Source: Protea cynaroides
Taxonomy: Eukaryota; Streptophyta; Magnoliopsida; Proteales; Proteaceae
Assembly: GCA_028583415.1 (NCBI GenBank)
Contig: CM053265.1
Span: 38,459,597 to 38,523,596, forward strand
Length of the DNA stretch: 64,000 bases
Reading direction: 5' to 3'
Of the stretch, positions 1 through 11,458 are shown piece by piece (position 1 is the stretch's first letter; every line of letters starts with the position of its first letter). The translations under genes and the position numbers were made by a program. Under the pieces are notes generated by a model that worked only from the letters and a program-made list of their open reading frames with translations, was not told the DNA's origin and did not search any database.

Positions 1-976
1 ATTTCCTGTTTTGATGGTGAAAAGGTTTGAACAATTACAAAACATGTGAGGCAATCAATATAATTGTTCTTAAATTAAAATCTGACTAATCTGTCCAAAA
101 TTCAAAATTTTCAGATCATTCGGACAATCATACTGTATTTTCCATCGTAGGGTTTATGGTAGGGTCGGTCGAAGGGTCGCATATTTTGGTCGAATTGTAC
201 CACCCTATGATCCAGAATCAGGTTTTTAAACCCGATTTTGGATTCCTTTCTCATTATTTCATCTTCCAATTCCAATATGGTGTAGGACACTTGTTTTATC
301 TAGTGAGCCTAGGTCTAAAGGATCAGGAGTAAGTCTGTGGTAATCCAACCGGCATCTAAAGGTCTTTAAGTTGCACGGTGGTCCAAATACATGGAAATAG
401 AGGTTCTATAACTCTTAACCTTAAGGTTACAGGTTCTATCGAGTATATAATGCCATTGGTCAAGGCACTACAGGAGTAAATCTGGAGAAGTTATGGTACA
501 TCAATAAATCAGGTATAAATCGAAAAGATGTACTCAACATGATTAAACATTTAACTGTTCATTCAATTCATATCTCTGTTCATGTTGTCGATCATGAGAG
601 TGGCTCGGATTGGAATAATCAGGACTAATATTCAAGAATAATATCTATAACCCCAATTGATAGGTTGAATCAAGAAGGCATCCTGTCAAGGTACGAGAAT
701 TTAAAATCTGGTATGTGCATCCTTTGTATACCTAGTTAACTGTTCGACTTATATATCATACCCTATATTATTTGTTTATCAGGGTTAATTTGGATTTTCT
801 TTCTCTGTCAGTGTTTACATATGGTTCCACCCTTTATATGTACATTATTGTCTTGTTTAAGTTCTGTCTCAACCAACACAGGTGCTTATGGTGTGTTTGT
901 ATTAAAGCTTTTAAATTTTATCCTATCTCAGTTCATGACTTTTGTGGAAGTATATCGGTTTAACAGACAGGGCTTA
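1..976 (-). other. El1 leader between primer site and gag
   Basis: There is no convincing gene here. A GGTCG-rich module lies at about 150-205, in the same place relative to gag as in El2 and El3. From about 290 to 780 the sequence does not resemble the antisense gene found at this position in the other elements. The part near the LTR (about 830-975) is again homologous to them, for example the words around gtgcttatggtgtgt. El1 therefore appears to lack the antisense gene, either by loss or by replacement. Confidence 0.6.
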
Positions 977-988
977 GCCCTGATACCA
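977..988 (-). promoter_or_regulatory. Primer binding site of El1 (tRNA-iMet type)
   Basis: On the minus strand it reads TGGTATCAGGGC, starting three bases inside the LTR. It differs at one base from TGGTATCAGAGC, the complement of the initiator tRNA-Met 3' end that is used by many plant gypsy elements and seen intact in El2, El3 and X. Confidence 0.85.
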
Positions 989-991
989 AGT

Positions 992-3299
992 TGTCACACC
1001 CCAATTCGGTACTAATCAGAATGGTGTGATGAACCGCTAAATAACCAACGGTTCAACCAGGATCTCAATAGGCTGTGTCCGTGTTACTTAAACCATACAC
1101 ATCCACATTTAATAATCAGAGTAAATACACAATAGTGGAAGTTTTTAATATTAAATGAACTGAGAATCTAACTGTGATAATCATAAATAAAATATCCAAT
1201 TATGTTGTATTAACTGAGACATAAATAAATAAAGTATCAATTGCATTCCCTTAATAGTTCAACAAAATATAAAATCTAATTGAAAACACATGAGTTTCAT
1301 TCACATGAGGAGTTATGCGTCTCCACTACGTCTTCAGCCTCCATAGCAGCAGCATACCCGTATGCGGGCGCATTCATATAGTCTTCAACTGTTGTACCTG
1401 CATCATCAACTAAAAATATTCGAATTCGAAAGGGTGAGCACACATCACGGCTCAGTGAGCAAAACAAAACAATGCAACAAACATATGCATGCTTTAATTC
1501 ATATCTGTGGTCTGATGTATAAGTTTGCAATGTGCTATAGAAAGGTTCGGTGGCCACCTTGCCCCTATGCACAGGTGTGAAGCCCTCCAAAGGTTAACGT
1601 TTATTGACGTCCCCATTCACCTCACTATGGAATAGAGATAGAGCTAAAGTGCTGAGGCCCGCCAAAGGTTAACGTTTATTGACGTCCCCATAACACTTCC
1701 CCTGATACTCTACCCATACCAACACGTAAGCCCCTGCTGGCGAGGGCTTGCAAACTGGGCTCGTAACTAACCAATCCTAATGTCAAACAGTGTATCCAAG
1801 GCCTCACCCCAGCATCCCTCAACACGTCCATAGAGATAGAGCTAAGGCCCCCCGACAGAGTCAGAGACCACTGGGACCGAGACCACCTCCCCTAATACTC
1901 TACGACGTAGTAATTTTGCTAAGGTAATAGCGATACGACAATGTCAGTGGCAAGACTTGAGTTAGAGATAGAGCTAAGGCCCCCCGACAGAGTCAGAGAC
2001 CACTGGGACCGAGACCACCTCCCCTGATACTCGCTCGCATCAAGCACCAACCATACACAAACATTCACATGCCTATCCCTAGCATCATCATCATCATCAT
2101 GTTGTAATAAACAAAAGTAAATATGCATAAACAGTTATAGCAGGAATATTGGATGACATGATGAATGCACATACAAGCATACACACATGGAATCAATATG
2201 GCATTGGACTCAAGAAATAAAAACGGTTTATTATTAACCAGTTAGTTTAGGTCTTGTTCCCTCAACTGATACTTGTTTGATAATCTGCTTCACGTCACAA
2301 GGTCCAAACGCGCTGTCACAAGGTCCTATACGATATTAGGGTTTAGTTAGATTAGGTTTACGTTGGTCGGAAAAACCAACAATGGCAAAACACATCTTAC
2401 AGAGCTGACCGGTCGTAGATACCGATCGTAGCTCTGTGGGGAAACCTGCGACCGGTATGGTCAGCCAGTCCCCACAGGCCAGTCCCCGAGAGGTACCGGT
2501 CGCAGTACCGGTCGCATGGAGGTGCGACCGGTATGGTCGACCGGTATGTCTCCGGAAGACCATACATCCGGTTTCTCGACTTTCGTCAGTCATCCCCAAT
2601 TGATTCTAGGGTTTCTCCTACACATTCTAGGTCTGAGCATTGAGTTAGAATTGTTCCAACTCCATTCAAGTCCTAGTTTTGATGGTCTTCATCCTAGAAC
2701 TCGAATATAGGGTTTACCAACCAAATTAGGGTTTGACGGCAACATAGGGTTTAGGTCAATACCCGCGTTGCATGGCATGGATTCAATGACAACCAACCCT
2801 ACACGAGTTCATAGAGTAGAAGAAGGTTTAAGCACTTACCGATGACTTGCGGTGAGATGTTCTTCGTCGAACGGAAATGACGGTTCTTCCTTCTCCTTCC
2901 TAGCTCCTTCTCCTTCTTCAATCTCCTTTCTCCTCTCTAGGGTTTGTAAGGATCAATGTGAGGGATTCTAGGAGGTTTAGAGGGGTTTATATAGGCTAAG
3001 ATTAGGTTTAGAAAACCTCCTAGCATTAGGAAAGTTCTAGGGTTCAAAATTTGGAAAGTGGGACCCACAGAGATCCATTTTCGGATCTTCGTAGTCTGCT
3101 GCGTAGGCTATACCGGTCGACCGGTACCAAGACCAGTACCATCGATCGGTATGACTTAATTCATACCTAATTTGGTCCGTTTGGTCCGATTTCATACCTA
3201 GTTGTCATCCGTTAGTCCCGTCCGCCCGGTGATGATTGGAAGACCTGTTACGACATGAATTCAAAGTTTAGATCGGGTTCATGGAGTGCGGGTCTTACA
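992..3299 (-). repeat. 5' LTR of El1 (2308 bp)
   Basis: The LTR is bounded by TGTCACACCC at 992 and GGTCTTACA at 3299. In element orientation that is TGTAAGACC...GGTGTGACA. A TATA-like TATATAAA lies on the minus strand at 2986-2993. The region downstream of it (R-U5) holds an ATC run at about 2081-2100 and two copies of a motif resembling AGGTTAACGTTTATTGACGT (about 1590 and 1664). GGTCG modules lie at about 2405-2555 and 3110-3165. Here their wording is ACCGGTCGACCGGTAT, unlike the other LTRs. The five bases at 3300-3304 (atttc) would be the target duplication, but the other copy is outside the window. Confidence 0.9.
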
Positions 3300-3852
3300 A
3301 TTTCTACTCTTCTTCTTTGCTCAGCCAAAACTTATAGATTCAGCAGAGCAACGAGGCAACTGTTGGGGAAATCTGCCACGTCACCAATAAAACCGTGACA
3401 CTTAGGACTCAATAAGCAAACCACATGGATGTTCTCGCATGGATATAAGAAAGCATTCTCATAAATCCAATCACATGAGTTAAGGGTAAAAAACGTCATT
3501 TCTAAGCTATTTCAAGGACATTTTAGGGATTAAAATCTATAAAGGGCAAAAGCGACATTTAAGGAAAAAGCATTGTTCACTATAAATAGATCAAATCTCG
3601 AGAATTCAGGTAAAAAAACATTAATTACTCATCCTTGGGATTCTCACTTTGACACTTCGAACTTAGGATTTCTCCCTTGCCCCACCACATAAAAGGTAGG
3701 CTCGGATCCTAAGCCCATTGACTATTTACAGATTCCTAACTTCAGCATTGGAGCGAAATCTGGGCCATAAGGCCCGCCCCCCTTTGTCTCTTGTCTTTGT
3801 TTTGCAGGCCCCTCCACTGACACGGACCTTGAGTACGGAATTTGGCTAAACA
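3300..3852 (+). repeat. LTR of a different, Tat-like gypsy element, with 60 bp of flank
   Basis: 3361-3852 starts TGTTGGGG and ends CTAAACA, giving TG...CA ends and 492 bp. It has a TATA-like ctataaatag at 3580-3589. Near its 3' end is a segment (about 3700-3830) with the words gcattggagcga and ttttgcaggcccc, which I associate with plant Tat-type LTRs. The right flank is El2-type LTR sequence but the left flank (3300-3360) is not, and no 5-bp duplication is visible (gcaac versus atatg). It is not a clean solo LTR. 3300-3360 may be internal sequence of the same element or unrelated. Confidence 0.55.
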
Positions 3853-4315
3853 ATATGCATATGCTTATTGCATTGTTTTGTTTGCTCACTGAGCCGTGAT
3901 GTATGCTCACCCTTCCTACTGTTGAAGAATATATGAATGCATCGACGTACGGACACATTGCTGTGATGGACGTAGAAGCTATGGAAGAGGCGCATGATAC
4001 GTCGTGTGAGTGCAACTCATGTGTTTTCTATTAGCTTAGTTGTTTAGTTATGGAAACATGTAATTGATTATTTTACTTTATTTTATGTCTTGAGGTATAT
4101 TGGAGATAATTGGATACTTAATTATGCTATCATTGTCAGATACTCAGTTCATTAGTATTAAAGACTTCCGCTATCATTTATTTACTCTGATTTTGATTGT
4201 GGAATGTATCTGGTTTAATCGAATGGGCACGGCCTGTATGAGATCCTGATTGAACCGTTGGTCTATGGATGGTTCATCACACCATTGTATTTGGTTTAGA
4301 ATTGGGGTGTGACAT
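3853..4315 (+). repeat. 3' end of an El2-type LTR
   Basis: The sequence is the reverse complement of the first part of El2's LTR (19511 to about 19990). It includes the gctcactgagccgtgatg block, gtgcaactcatgtgttttctattag and the terminal ttggggtgtgaca ending at 4315. It is in plus orientation. The rest of the LTR is missing, because the Tat-like LTR abuts it at 3852. A short stretch corresponding to the interval between gctcaccc and cctactgttg is deleted at about 3910. Confidence 0.75.
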
Positions 4316-5039
4316 AGAGTACTTAATATAGCGAAAACATAATAAGTAAATTGAGTTCTAATTATACTTAAGTAAATATAGTTGTGATCATTCGACTGTT
4401 ATTCAGAGTTTCTTCAATCAAAGAAAATTATAACTTCTTAGCCCCAATGGAGTGGACATTACTTGCTAGAAAGAATGAAAACAATTAACTAATTATCAAT
4501 CAATGATTCCTAAGTCCCGATGCTTTCCTACTTTAACGCCTAATTCTTTACATCACGTTCCACAGCTGGGCTCGTTACGTCCAAAGCTTACTTTTTCAGA
4601 GTACTCCAGGCCCGATTGGAATGTCTTTACAATCAATCTCCATAGTACTTGCAGTCACAATTAAAAAAAATGGCAATCATGAGGGTGAGCTCTCCAACTT
4701 GAGATCGTAAGAAGCAGACAAGCAAGCAATCATATGAATAAATTATGCACACAGCAAGAGTTCGGTCAAATGTATGATAAATATGTTATGGTAAGGCCTA
4801 GCCACACTTCTCCTAAGCTAACCATAACCTCTATACACGGGAGTGTTGGATACTCACCAGCTTACTCCAATAGCCTTGGTTCTCCCACATGACATCCCAA
4901 TCAAAATGGTAATCGGGCAGCAAGTCCGACCAGTGATGCCTCCAATGAACATTGCTGACCCTTTCCCCTCATCACTCTATCCTAATAGCACTTGACCCCC
5001 TACTGGCCAGGGTTATACACAAGGGTTTTGTTACTAACC
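4316..5039 (-). repeat. Diverged Tekay-type LTR fragment Z, left piece
   Basis: No gene is seen. Landmarks of this LTR superfamily occur in order on the plus strand: atgagggtgagctc (about 4680), cctctatacacgggagtg (about 4830), a counterpart of the cccctgctggcgagggct segment (about 4998) and ttactaacc at 5039. It is much more diverged than the other LTRs. Landmarks that should follow ttactaacc in an LTR resume at 22006 (aagcctcac). Z may thus have been split by everything between 5040 and 22005, although about 25 bp are missing and the flanking pentamers (taacc, aagcc) do not match. Confidence 0.5.
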
Positions 5040-7332
5040 TGTAAGACCCGTATCAAACTAACCCGGTCTTACCACTTTGAACCAGGTCTACCCATCATGG
5101 TCGAACCAAATGGATTAAGTGCGTGAAGGAGATCACGATCCCAGGTATTAAACTGACCCAAAAACACTACAAATAGGGGGAGGATCGCATACCCAGCAAG
5201 GGAGGGTCGGACCCCCCAGTATAAAAGTCAGACCCCCAGTTTTATACTGGGGGTCGGACATTTTAAGAACCAGGGGTCAACGGGATCTCCGAGCCTCCCC
5301 ATCGACCCCCGGTAATCGGTAAAAATAGCATGAACCAAAAATTAAGAAACTTTCCTAATTTCAATTGGAACCTTTCCTAATCTCAATGGGATTTATTTTG
5401 GGAGTTTCTACTCTATAAATAGGACGTCCCTAAGGTTCTTTCACTCCTTTTAGAACCCTAATTGGATTGAGAGAAAGAGAAGAGAAGGAGAAGATAAAGA
5501 GAAAAGAAGGAAAGTGGAGAAGAAGATCAATGAGAAGGCTTCAGAGAAACAAGCCTAATTCTCAGGTATGGATACTATATCCATGTAATTCTACAGACCT
5601 AAGAATAGTTAGAGAAGAGGGAATGATCTAGGGGAAATCCAAATCATCCACCCATGGTTAGGTTTTCATGGAAAACCATGGGGGAAATCATGAAAGCCAT
5701 CTAGGTAAACGAACCACGGTTCTAGGCCATAGACCATGTATGGAATGGATTATAGAAGCAAGCCATAGGACCCCAAACACGAAGAATGGATTGTAGGATG
5801 AAAAATTGACAAAACCCACAGGGGGTCGCACGGGGGGTCGATATCCAATCGACCCTACCAGACCCTGATCATCGACCCCCAGTGTTCGGGAAGTCCAAAA
5901 TAGGGGTGGTCGCACCCAGGGTCGATGGAACCTCCGACCCTAGCATCGACCCCCAGTTAACAACATTCTTTTTAAAATCAGAATTAATTCTAATTAAATT
6001 CTTTGGACTTGGTTAGGTCTTCTAGTGATATAACATCGATATATAGTTGATTCTTAAAACTTGAAAGAGGACCTACGATCAAGTAAAGGTGAGGGAACAA
6101 GACCTAAACTAATTGTTTAATAATAAACTATTTTATTCTTGAGTCCAATGCCATGAATGATTTTATGCGTGTATGATTGTTATGTGCATTCAACATGTCA
6201 TCCAATATTTCTATTATTACTGTTCATGCATATTTATTTATTGTTTATGATAATGATGATGATGATGATGATGATGATAGGAATAGGCATGTGGATGTAT
6301 GTGTGTGGTTGGTGTGCTTGATGCGAGCGAGTACCAGGGGGAGGTGTCATAGGCGGGGCCTCAGCACTCTAGCTCTATCTCTAACTCAAGTCTTGTCCAC
6401 TGACATCGTCGTATCGCCATTATCTTAGCAGAACTATTACGTCATAGGGTATGAGGGGAGGTGGTCTCGGACTGTGTAGTCTCTGACTCTGTCGGGGGGC
6501 CTTAGCCCTATCTCTATGGACGTATTGAGGGATGTTGGGGTGAGTCCTTGGATACATTGATTGGCATTAGGATTGGTTAGTTGCAAGCCCAGTTTGCGAG
6601 CCCTCGCCAGCAGGGGCTTACGTGTTGGTATGGGCCACGGGTACAGCAATAAACGTGACCTTTGTGTGTACATTGTCCATGAAATGGGTGCATGTGAGTC
6701 GCCAATAAATGTTACCTTTGGGCGGCTTCACACACTCGTGTATAGAGGTGCGGCATCAATAAACGTAACCTTTGGCCACCTATCCTTTCTATAGCACATT
6801 GCAAACTTATTTACCAGACCAAAGATATGAATTGAATGCATGCATATGTTTGTTGCATTGTTTTGTTTGCTCACTGAGCCATGATGTGTGCTCACCCTCT
6901 CGACGTCGAATATATTTAGTTGATGATGCAGGTACCAAAGTTGCAGATTATATGAATGATCCGGAGTATGCGCGTGTTGCTGCAATGGAAGCTGAAGACT
7001 TAGAGGATACGCATGACCCCTCATGCGAGTGCAACTCATGCGTATTCTATTAGGGTTTTATTTGGATTTATAAAAAGATGTAATTGATATTTTTGTTATT
7101 TATGTCTCAGTTGATACAACAATAATTTGATATTTTAATTATGATTATTACATTTAGAATGCTCAGTTCATTTACTATAAGACTTCCGCTATTGTGTATT
7201 TATTTTGATTATGGTTGTGGATGTGCATGATTTTATTTTTAATGGATACCGCCTATTAGAGATCCTGGTTGAACAGTTGGTTTTTAGCGGTTCATCACAC
7301 CGTTCTGAATGGTACAAAATTGGGGTGTGCCA
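5040..7332 (+). repeat. LTR Y, complete, plus orientation (2293 bp)
   Basis: The LTR starts TGTAAGACCC and ends GGTGTGCCA, immediately followed by a primer site. The U3 is about 400 bp. TATAAATA lies at 5414-5421, followed by a GA-rich stretch, and cag|gtatgg at about 5573 resembles a splice donor. GGTCG modules lie at about 5200-5310 and 5818-5960, here worded gggggtcg/cgaccccc. An ATGATG run lies at 6249-6279. Three dispersed copies of a motif resembling aataaacgtaacctttgg lie at about 6650, 6705 and 6760. Its junction with the primer site may be secondary, produced by an inversion (see findings). Confidence 0.85.
5414..5421 (+). promoter_or_regulatory. TATA box of LTR Y
   Basis: TATAAATA lies 375 bp into the LTR. 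It is followed at normal distance by a start region and a purine-rich stretch. The matching boxes in the minus-strand LTRs are TATTTAAA at 11097-11104, 44276-44283 and 55498-55505, and a TATATATA at 21495-21502. Confidence 0.7.
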
Positions 7333-7335
7333 ACT

Positions 7336-7347
7336 TGGTATCAGAGC
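7336..7347 (+). promoter_or_regulatory. Primer binding site of element X (tRNA-iMet)
   Basis: TGGTATCAGAGC lies three bases downstream of LTR Y. It is a perfect match to the complement of the initiator tRNA-Met 3' end and is identical to the sites of El2 and El3. Confidence 0.9.
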
Positions 7348-7642
7348 ATCTCAGGATTTATCTGTGAAACCATATACTTCCATAAAAGGTCGTGAACTGA
7401 GATAGGATAAAAATTTAAAAGATGTAATAATAACACACCATAAGCACTTGTGTTGTTTGAGACTAAACTGAAAGAGAATAATGCATCTATTAAATGAGAA
7501 ACAAAGTGATATACAACCAAAAGGAAGAACAAATGTCTGTATATATATATATATATATATATATGATCAAAGCAGAGTATAGTCCACAGTCCAGACAGTT
7601 ACTCTGAAGTACAAAAAGGAAAAAAAATATAAAAGAAGTACA
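7348..7642 (+). other. Remnant leader of element X with an AT microsatellite
   Basis: This stretch is non-coding and corresponds to the segment between primer site and antisense gene in El2 and El3. An (AT)12 run lies at 7541-7564, matching a shorter AT run at about 19312-19331 in El2. Confidence 0.7.
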
Positions 7643-8471
7643 TCAAGAAGCTGGAGGTGCTGGGGGAGGTGGTGCCTCACGGTCTCTATCATAGTCCTCA
7701 GTGTAGACCCTGGTCAACCAGGCTATCTGAGTCTGGCTCGTCTGGAGACTAACTGTGAGATCAGCCACCTGCTGGTCAGTCATACGTTGAGCCTCTATAA
7801 GCTCTCCCATCCTCAGGTCAGACATACGCTGAGCCTCTCGTATCTCATGTAATATCCTCATCATGTCATCAGATGGAGAATACGAAGGACCAGCCGCATG
7901 CGAAGGACTAGCTGAAGAAGACGGACCAGCTCCAGTAGCATGAGTACGTGATGGAGGGGGTATGGCATCTACATCCATGTACAGTCGATCGTCATCATCC
8001 CCATGAACCCCTGCTCCAGTGGTTGCTGCTGCAGCCTCAGCATCAACCATCTCCACTCGAGTGCGAGGGCGCACCATCGCGTTCCTCTCCTCATCACTGA
8101 CCTGGGCATCCCGCATGCCCATCTTGCAAATAGCCTCCCAGTCCAGAGGCGATGAGAAGGATTTCTCCTGAATCTTCTCATCCACTAATCAACCCCCAGG
8201 CGGGTAAGCAAGGTAGTGATAATGCGTCCGTAAGGAAGGTTGCCAGTGTGACTGGGCAACGTGGCACTGATCATGGTACGAATGATGATGTATGGAAGGC
8301 AGACGGGCTGCCTAGTGCATATACAGTATAATAGATACTGGGTCAACTGGGAGATCCTCTCGTAATGACCACTCTGCGGTATCAGGTTATGTTGATTGAT
8401 CTTGCAATATACCCGTGGATCTGAGCGCAGACAACTCGCTTTCATCTGCCAGCGATCAGGTCGGATGAGCT
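7643..8471 (-). pseudogene. C-terminal half of the antisense retrotransposon protein (element X)
   Basis: This is the same protein family as the antisense ORFs at 17984-19212 and 50402-51726. It starts abruptly at a region equivalent to RPDRWQM and runs through NLIPQSGHYER, TRQPVCLPYIII and an NLPYGR segment. It ends in an acidic stretch, a coiled-coil region (IREAQRMSDLRMGELIEAQ) and a proline-rich tail ending PPAS followed by a stop. A one-base deletion near 8185 shifts the frame after LGVD. The 5' half is gone: at 8472 the sequence changes directly into the terminal bases of an LTR. The function is unknown. I associate the domain with the poorly characterised 'putative plant transposon protein' families, from memory and not checked. 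Confidence 0.75.
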
Positions 8472-8487
8472 GGGGTGTGACACAAGG
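8472..8487 (-). repeat. 11-bp stump of the 3' LTR of X plus its target duplication
   Basis: GGGGTGTGACA (8472-8482) is the plus-strand image of the TGTCACACCCC terminus. It is followed by CAAGG (8483-8487), the reverse complement of the CCTTG at 11459-11463. The LTR body and almost all internal DNA have been deleted. The junction with the antisense gene shares about three bases (CCA) with both parents, which suggests microhomology-mediated loss. Confidence 0.7.
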
Positions 8488-9186
8488 CACATGTGTCGAC
8501 CACACGCCCTGGGGAAGTTTCCAGGGAGGGTGTGGTTGCATGTGTGTGGGTGCATGATATGCGACTACACGTATCAACCATACACCCTGTGGTCGTAGAA
8601 ACTGAGACCACAGGTGCAGCCAGACCTGCGACCACTCAGCTTTTGGAGGTCTGATTGGTTCCAGATGGGACATTTAAACACTGTAATTAATGAATATGAA
8701 CTGTAACTTAGAATCCATAAATTTATTAGGTTAACAAGTGGTCTAAAAGTGATTTACAAAGCTTGGAAGAGGAATAACCATCGATCAAAGATGAGGGAAG
8801 AAGACCTAAACTAATTGGATAATAATAAACTATTTACTTTATTGAGTCCAATGCCACGATTGATTCTATGCTTGTATGCTTGTAATGTGCATCTTACATG
8901 TCATCTAATATTCTTGCTATTACTGTTCATGCATATTTAATTCCGTTTATTTATAACATGATGTTGATGATGATGCTAGGAATAGGCATGTGAATGTATG
9001 TGTATGGTTGGTGTGTTGGATGCTAGCGGAGCATCAGGGGGAGGACGTGGCATAGTGGTCTTTGACCTCATCACCAGACTCTAGCTCTATCTCTACTCAC
9101 GTCTTGCCCACTGACATCATCGTATCGCCATTACTTAACAGAACTATTACATCATAGGGCATCAGGGGAGGTGGTCTCGGATCGTG
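8483..9186 (+). repeat. Inverted middle part of El2's 3' LTR
   Basis: The reverse complement matches El2's 5' LTR from about 20370 to 21070. It includes the GGTCG module (about 8495-8660), gatcaaagatgagggaagaagacctaaac (reverse complement of about 20745-20775) and an ATGATG run near 8960. It ends at ctcggatcgtgca, next to LTR X. No gene is present. Confidence 0.8.
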
Positions 9187-11458
9187 CAGAATGATGTGAT
9201 GAACCGCTAATAAACCAACGGTTCAACCAGGATCTCAAATAGGCTATCCCCGCGTTATCTAAACTTACACACATCCGTAATCATAATCAGAGTAAATACA
9301 CAATAGCGGAAGTCTTATAATAACATGAACTGAGAAACTAAGATGATATTAATAATTTAATAGTAAATTATTCTGTTTTCAACTGAGACATAAATATTTA
9401 AGTACCATATACATGTCTTAATAAATCCAATAATGAAACCTATAAAATATCTAATCAAATACACACGAGTTACACTCGCAAGAGGAGACGTGTGTATCCA
9501 CTTCAGCTTCTGCTTCCATCACTGCCACGTTCCCGTACGCAGACGCACTCACATAGTCTTCAACGGTATAACCTGCATCATCAACTAAAAATATTCGACG
9601 TCGAGGGGTGAGCTCACATCACGGCTCAGTGAGTAGCCAAAACAATGCAACAATACATATGCATGCAAATCAATTTATATCTTTGGTCCGGTTTAAAGTT
9701 TACAGTATGCAATAGAAAGGTTTAGGTAGTCAAAGGTCGCGTTTATTGACCCCGCCTCTATACACGAGTGTGTGGCATCACCCGAAGATCACGTTTATCG
9801 TCAACTCACATGCACCCAATCATGAACATTATATAACAAAGGTTACGTTTATTGCTATATAATGCCATACCAACACGTAAGCCCCTGTTAGCGAGGGCTG
9901 CAAACTGGGCTCGCAACTAACCAATCCTAATGCCAAAAGTGTATCCAAGGCCTCACCCCAGCATCCCTCAGAATGTCCATAGAGATAGAGCTAAGGCCCC
10001 CCGGTAGAGTCAGAGACTACAAGGACCGAGACCACCTCCCTTGATACTCTACGACATAATAGTTCTGCTAAAGTAATGGCGATACGACGATGCCAATGCA
10101 CAAGACTTGAGTTAGAGATAGAGCTAAAGTGCTGAGACCCGCCAAAGGTTAACGTTTATTGACGTTCGCATCACACCTCCCCTGATACTCGCTCGCATCA
10201 AATACATCAACCACACACATACAAGCACATGCCTATTCCTATCATCATCATCATCATCATGTTATAAACAATAAAGTAAATATGCATGAACAAATAGTAG
10301 AAATATTGGATGGCATGCTGTATGCACATTACAAATATATTTGCATAGAATCAAGCATGGCATAGGACTCAAGAAATAGAAAACAGTTTTTGTTACTAAC
10401 CAATTTAGTTTGGAGTTCTGGTCCTCACCTTAGCTTGCTAATAGATATTTTTCCAAGCTTTAGAATCACCTTTACAGTGTTATGATATTGCTAGAAGACC
10501 TAACAAAGTCGATAGAATTTAATTAGAATTAATTTCGAATTTAAAAACCATGCTGTTAACTGAGGGTCGGAGGTAGGGTCGGAGTCCTGATCGACCCTGG
10601 GTGCGACCCTCCCCAGATTCTGAACTTCTCGAACACTGAGGGTCGATGGTCAGGAACACCTAGGGTCGGATGGTCATCGACCCTCGGTGCGACCCTCTGT
10701 GCACTTTGGTCAATTCTCTCTCTTTGATCCATTCTTCGTGTTTGGGGTCCTATGGCTTACTTCTACATTCCATTAAACATTCATTCCATGGTCTGGAACC
10801 ACGAATCTACCACCTAGATAGCTTTCATGCATTCTTCTATGGTTTTCCATGAAAACTTAACCATAGCTTGATGGTTTGGGTTTCTCCGAGATCACACTCT
10901 CAACAATAACTAACCTAAGGTCTGTAGAAACTCATGGAATTAGTATCCATACCTGAGAAGATTACTTTTTCTCTGAAATTCTTCTCCTTTTTGCTAAGTT
11001 CTCTTCCTTGCCTTTCTTCTTCCCCTTTTCCTTTTCCTCTCTTTCTCTCAATTCAGTTAGGGTTGTGAAAGGAGTGAAAGTGGCTTAGGGACGTCCTTTA
11101 AATAGAGTAGGAATATCCTAAAATAAGTCCCTTTGAGATTAGGAAAGAATCCCAATCGAAAATTAGGAAATTTCCTAATTTTATTTTCTTACGACAATCG
11201 AGGGTCGATGTTCCCGTCGACCCTAGGGTCCTAAGCTGTCCGACCCTCCCTTCAAAACTGAGGGTCTGACTTTTTGTTTTGGGAGGTCCGACCCTGCTTA
11301 GCTGGGTATGCGACCCTTCTCCTATTTTAAGTGTTTTTGGGTCGATTTGATACCTGGGATCTCGATTTCCTTCACGCCCTTGGTCCATTTGACTCGACCA
11401 TGATGGGTAAACATGGTTCAAGGTGGTAAGACTGGGTTAGATTGACACGGGTCTTACA
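9187..11458 (-). repeat. LTR X, same subfamily as El3, first ~20 bp missing
   Basis: The sequence is colinear with El3's left LTR (42343-44649) from gaatgatgtgatgaaccgct to gtcttaca at 11458. The terminal TGTCACACCCC and about ten further bases are absent at the left end, where it abuts the inverted El2 piece. GGTCG modules lie at about 10560-10705 and 11198-11320. TATTTAAA lies on the minus strand at 11097-11104. An ATC run lies at about 10242-10260. CCTTG follows directly at 11459-11463. Confidence 0.85.

Larger units (their letters stand above)
1..3299 (-). mobile_element. El1: 5' part of a Tekay-like Ty3/gypsy element
   Basis: This is the 5' end of a minus-strand LTR retrotransposon cut by the left window edge. 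Reading leftward it holds a 5' LTR (3299 to 992), a tRNA-Met-type primer site and a leader that stops at the window edge. The first bases, atttcctgtttt, match the bases around and just upstream of the gag start codon of El2 (17088). The gag ATG therefore appears to straddle the window edge, and gag-pol lies outside. The family is inferred from LTR and leader similarity to El2 and El3. Confidence 0.85.

Noticed and set aside
7336..7347. tRNA gene near the primer site
   Set aside because: Only the 12-base complement of the tRNA 3' end is present; no cloverleaf surrounds it.
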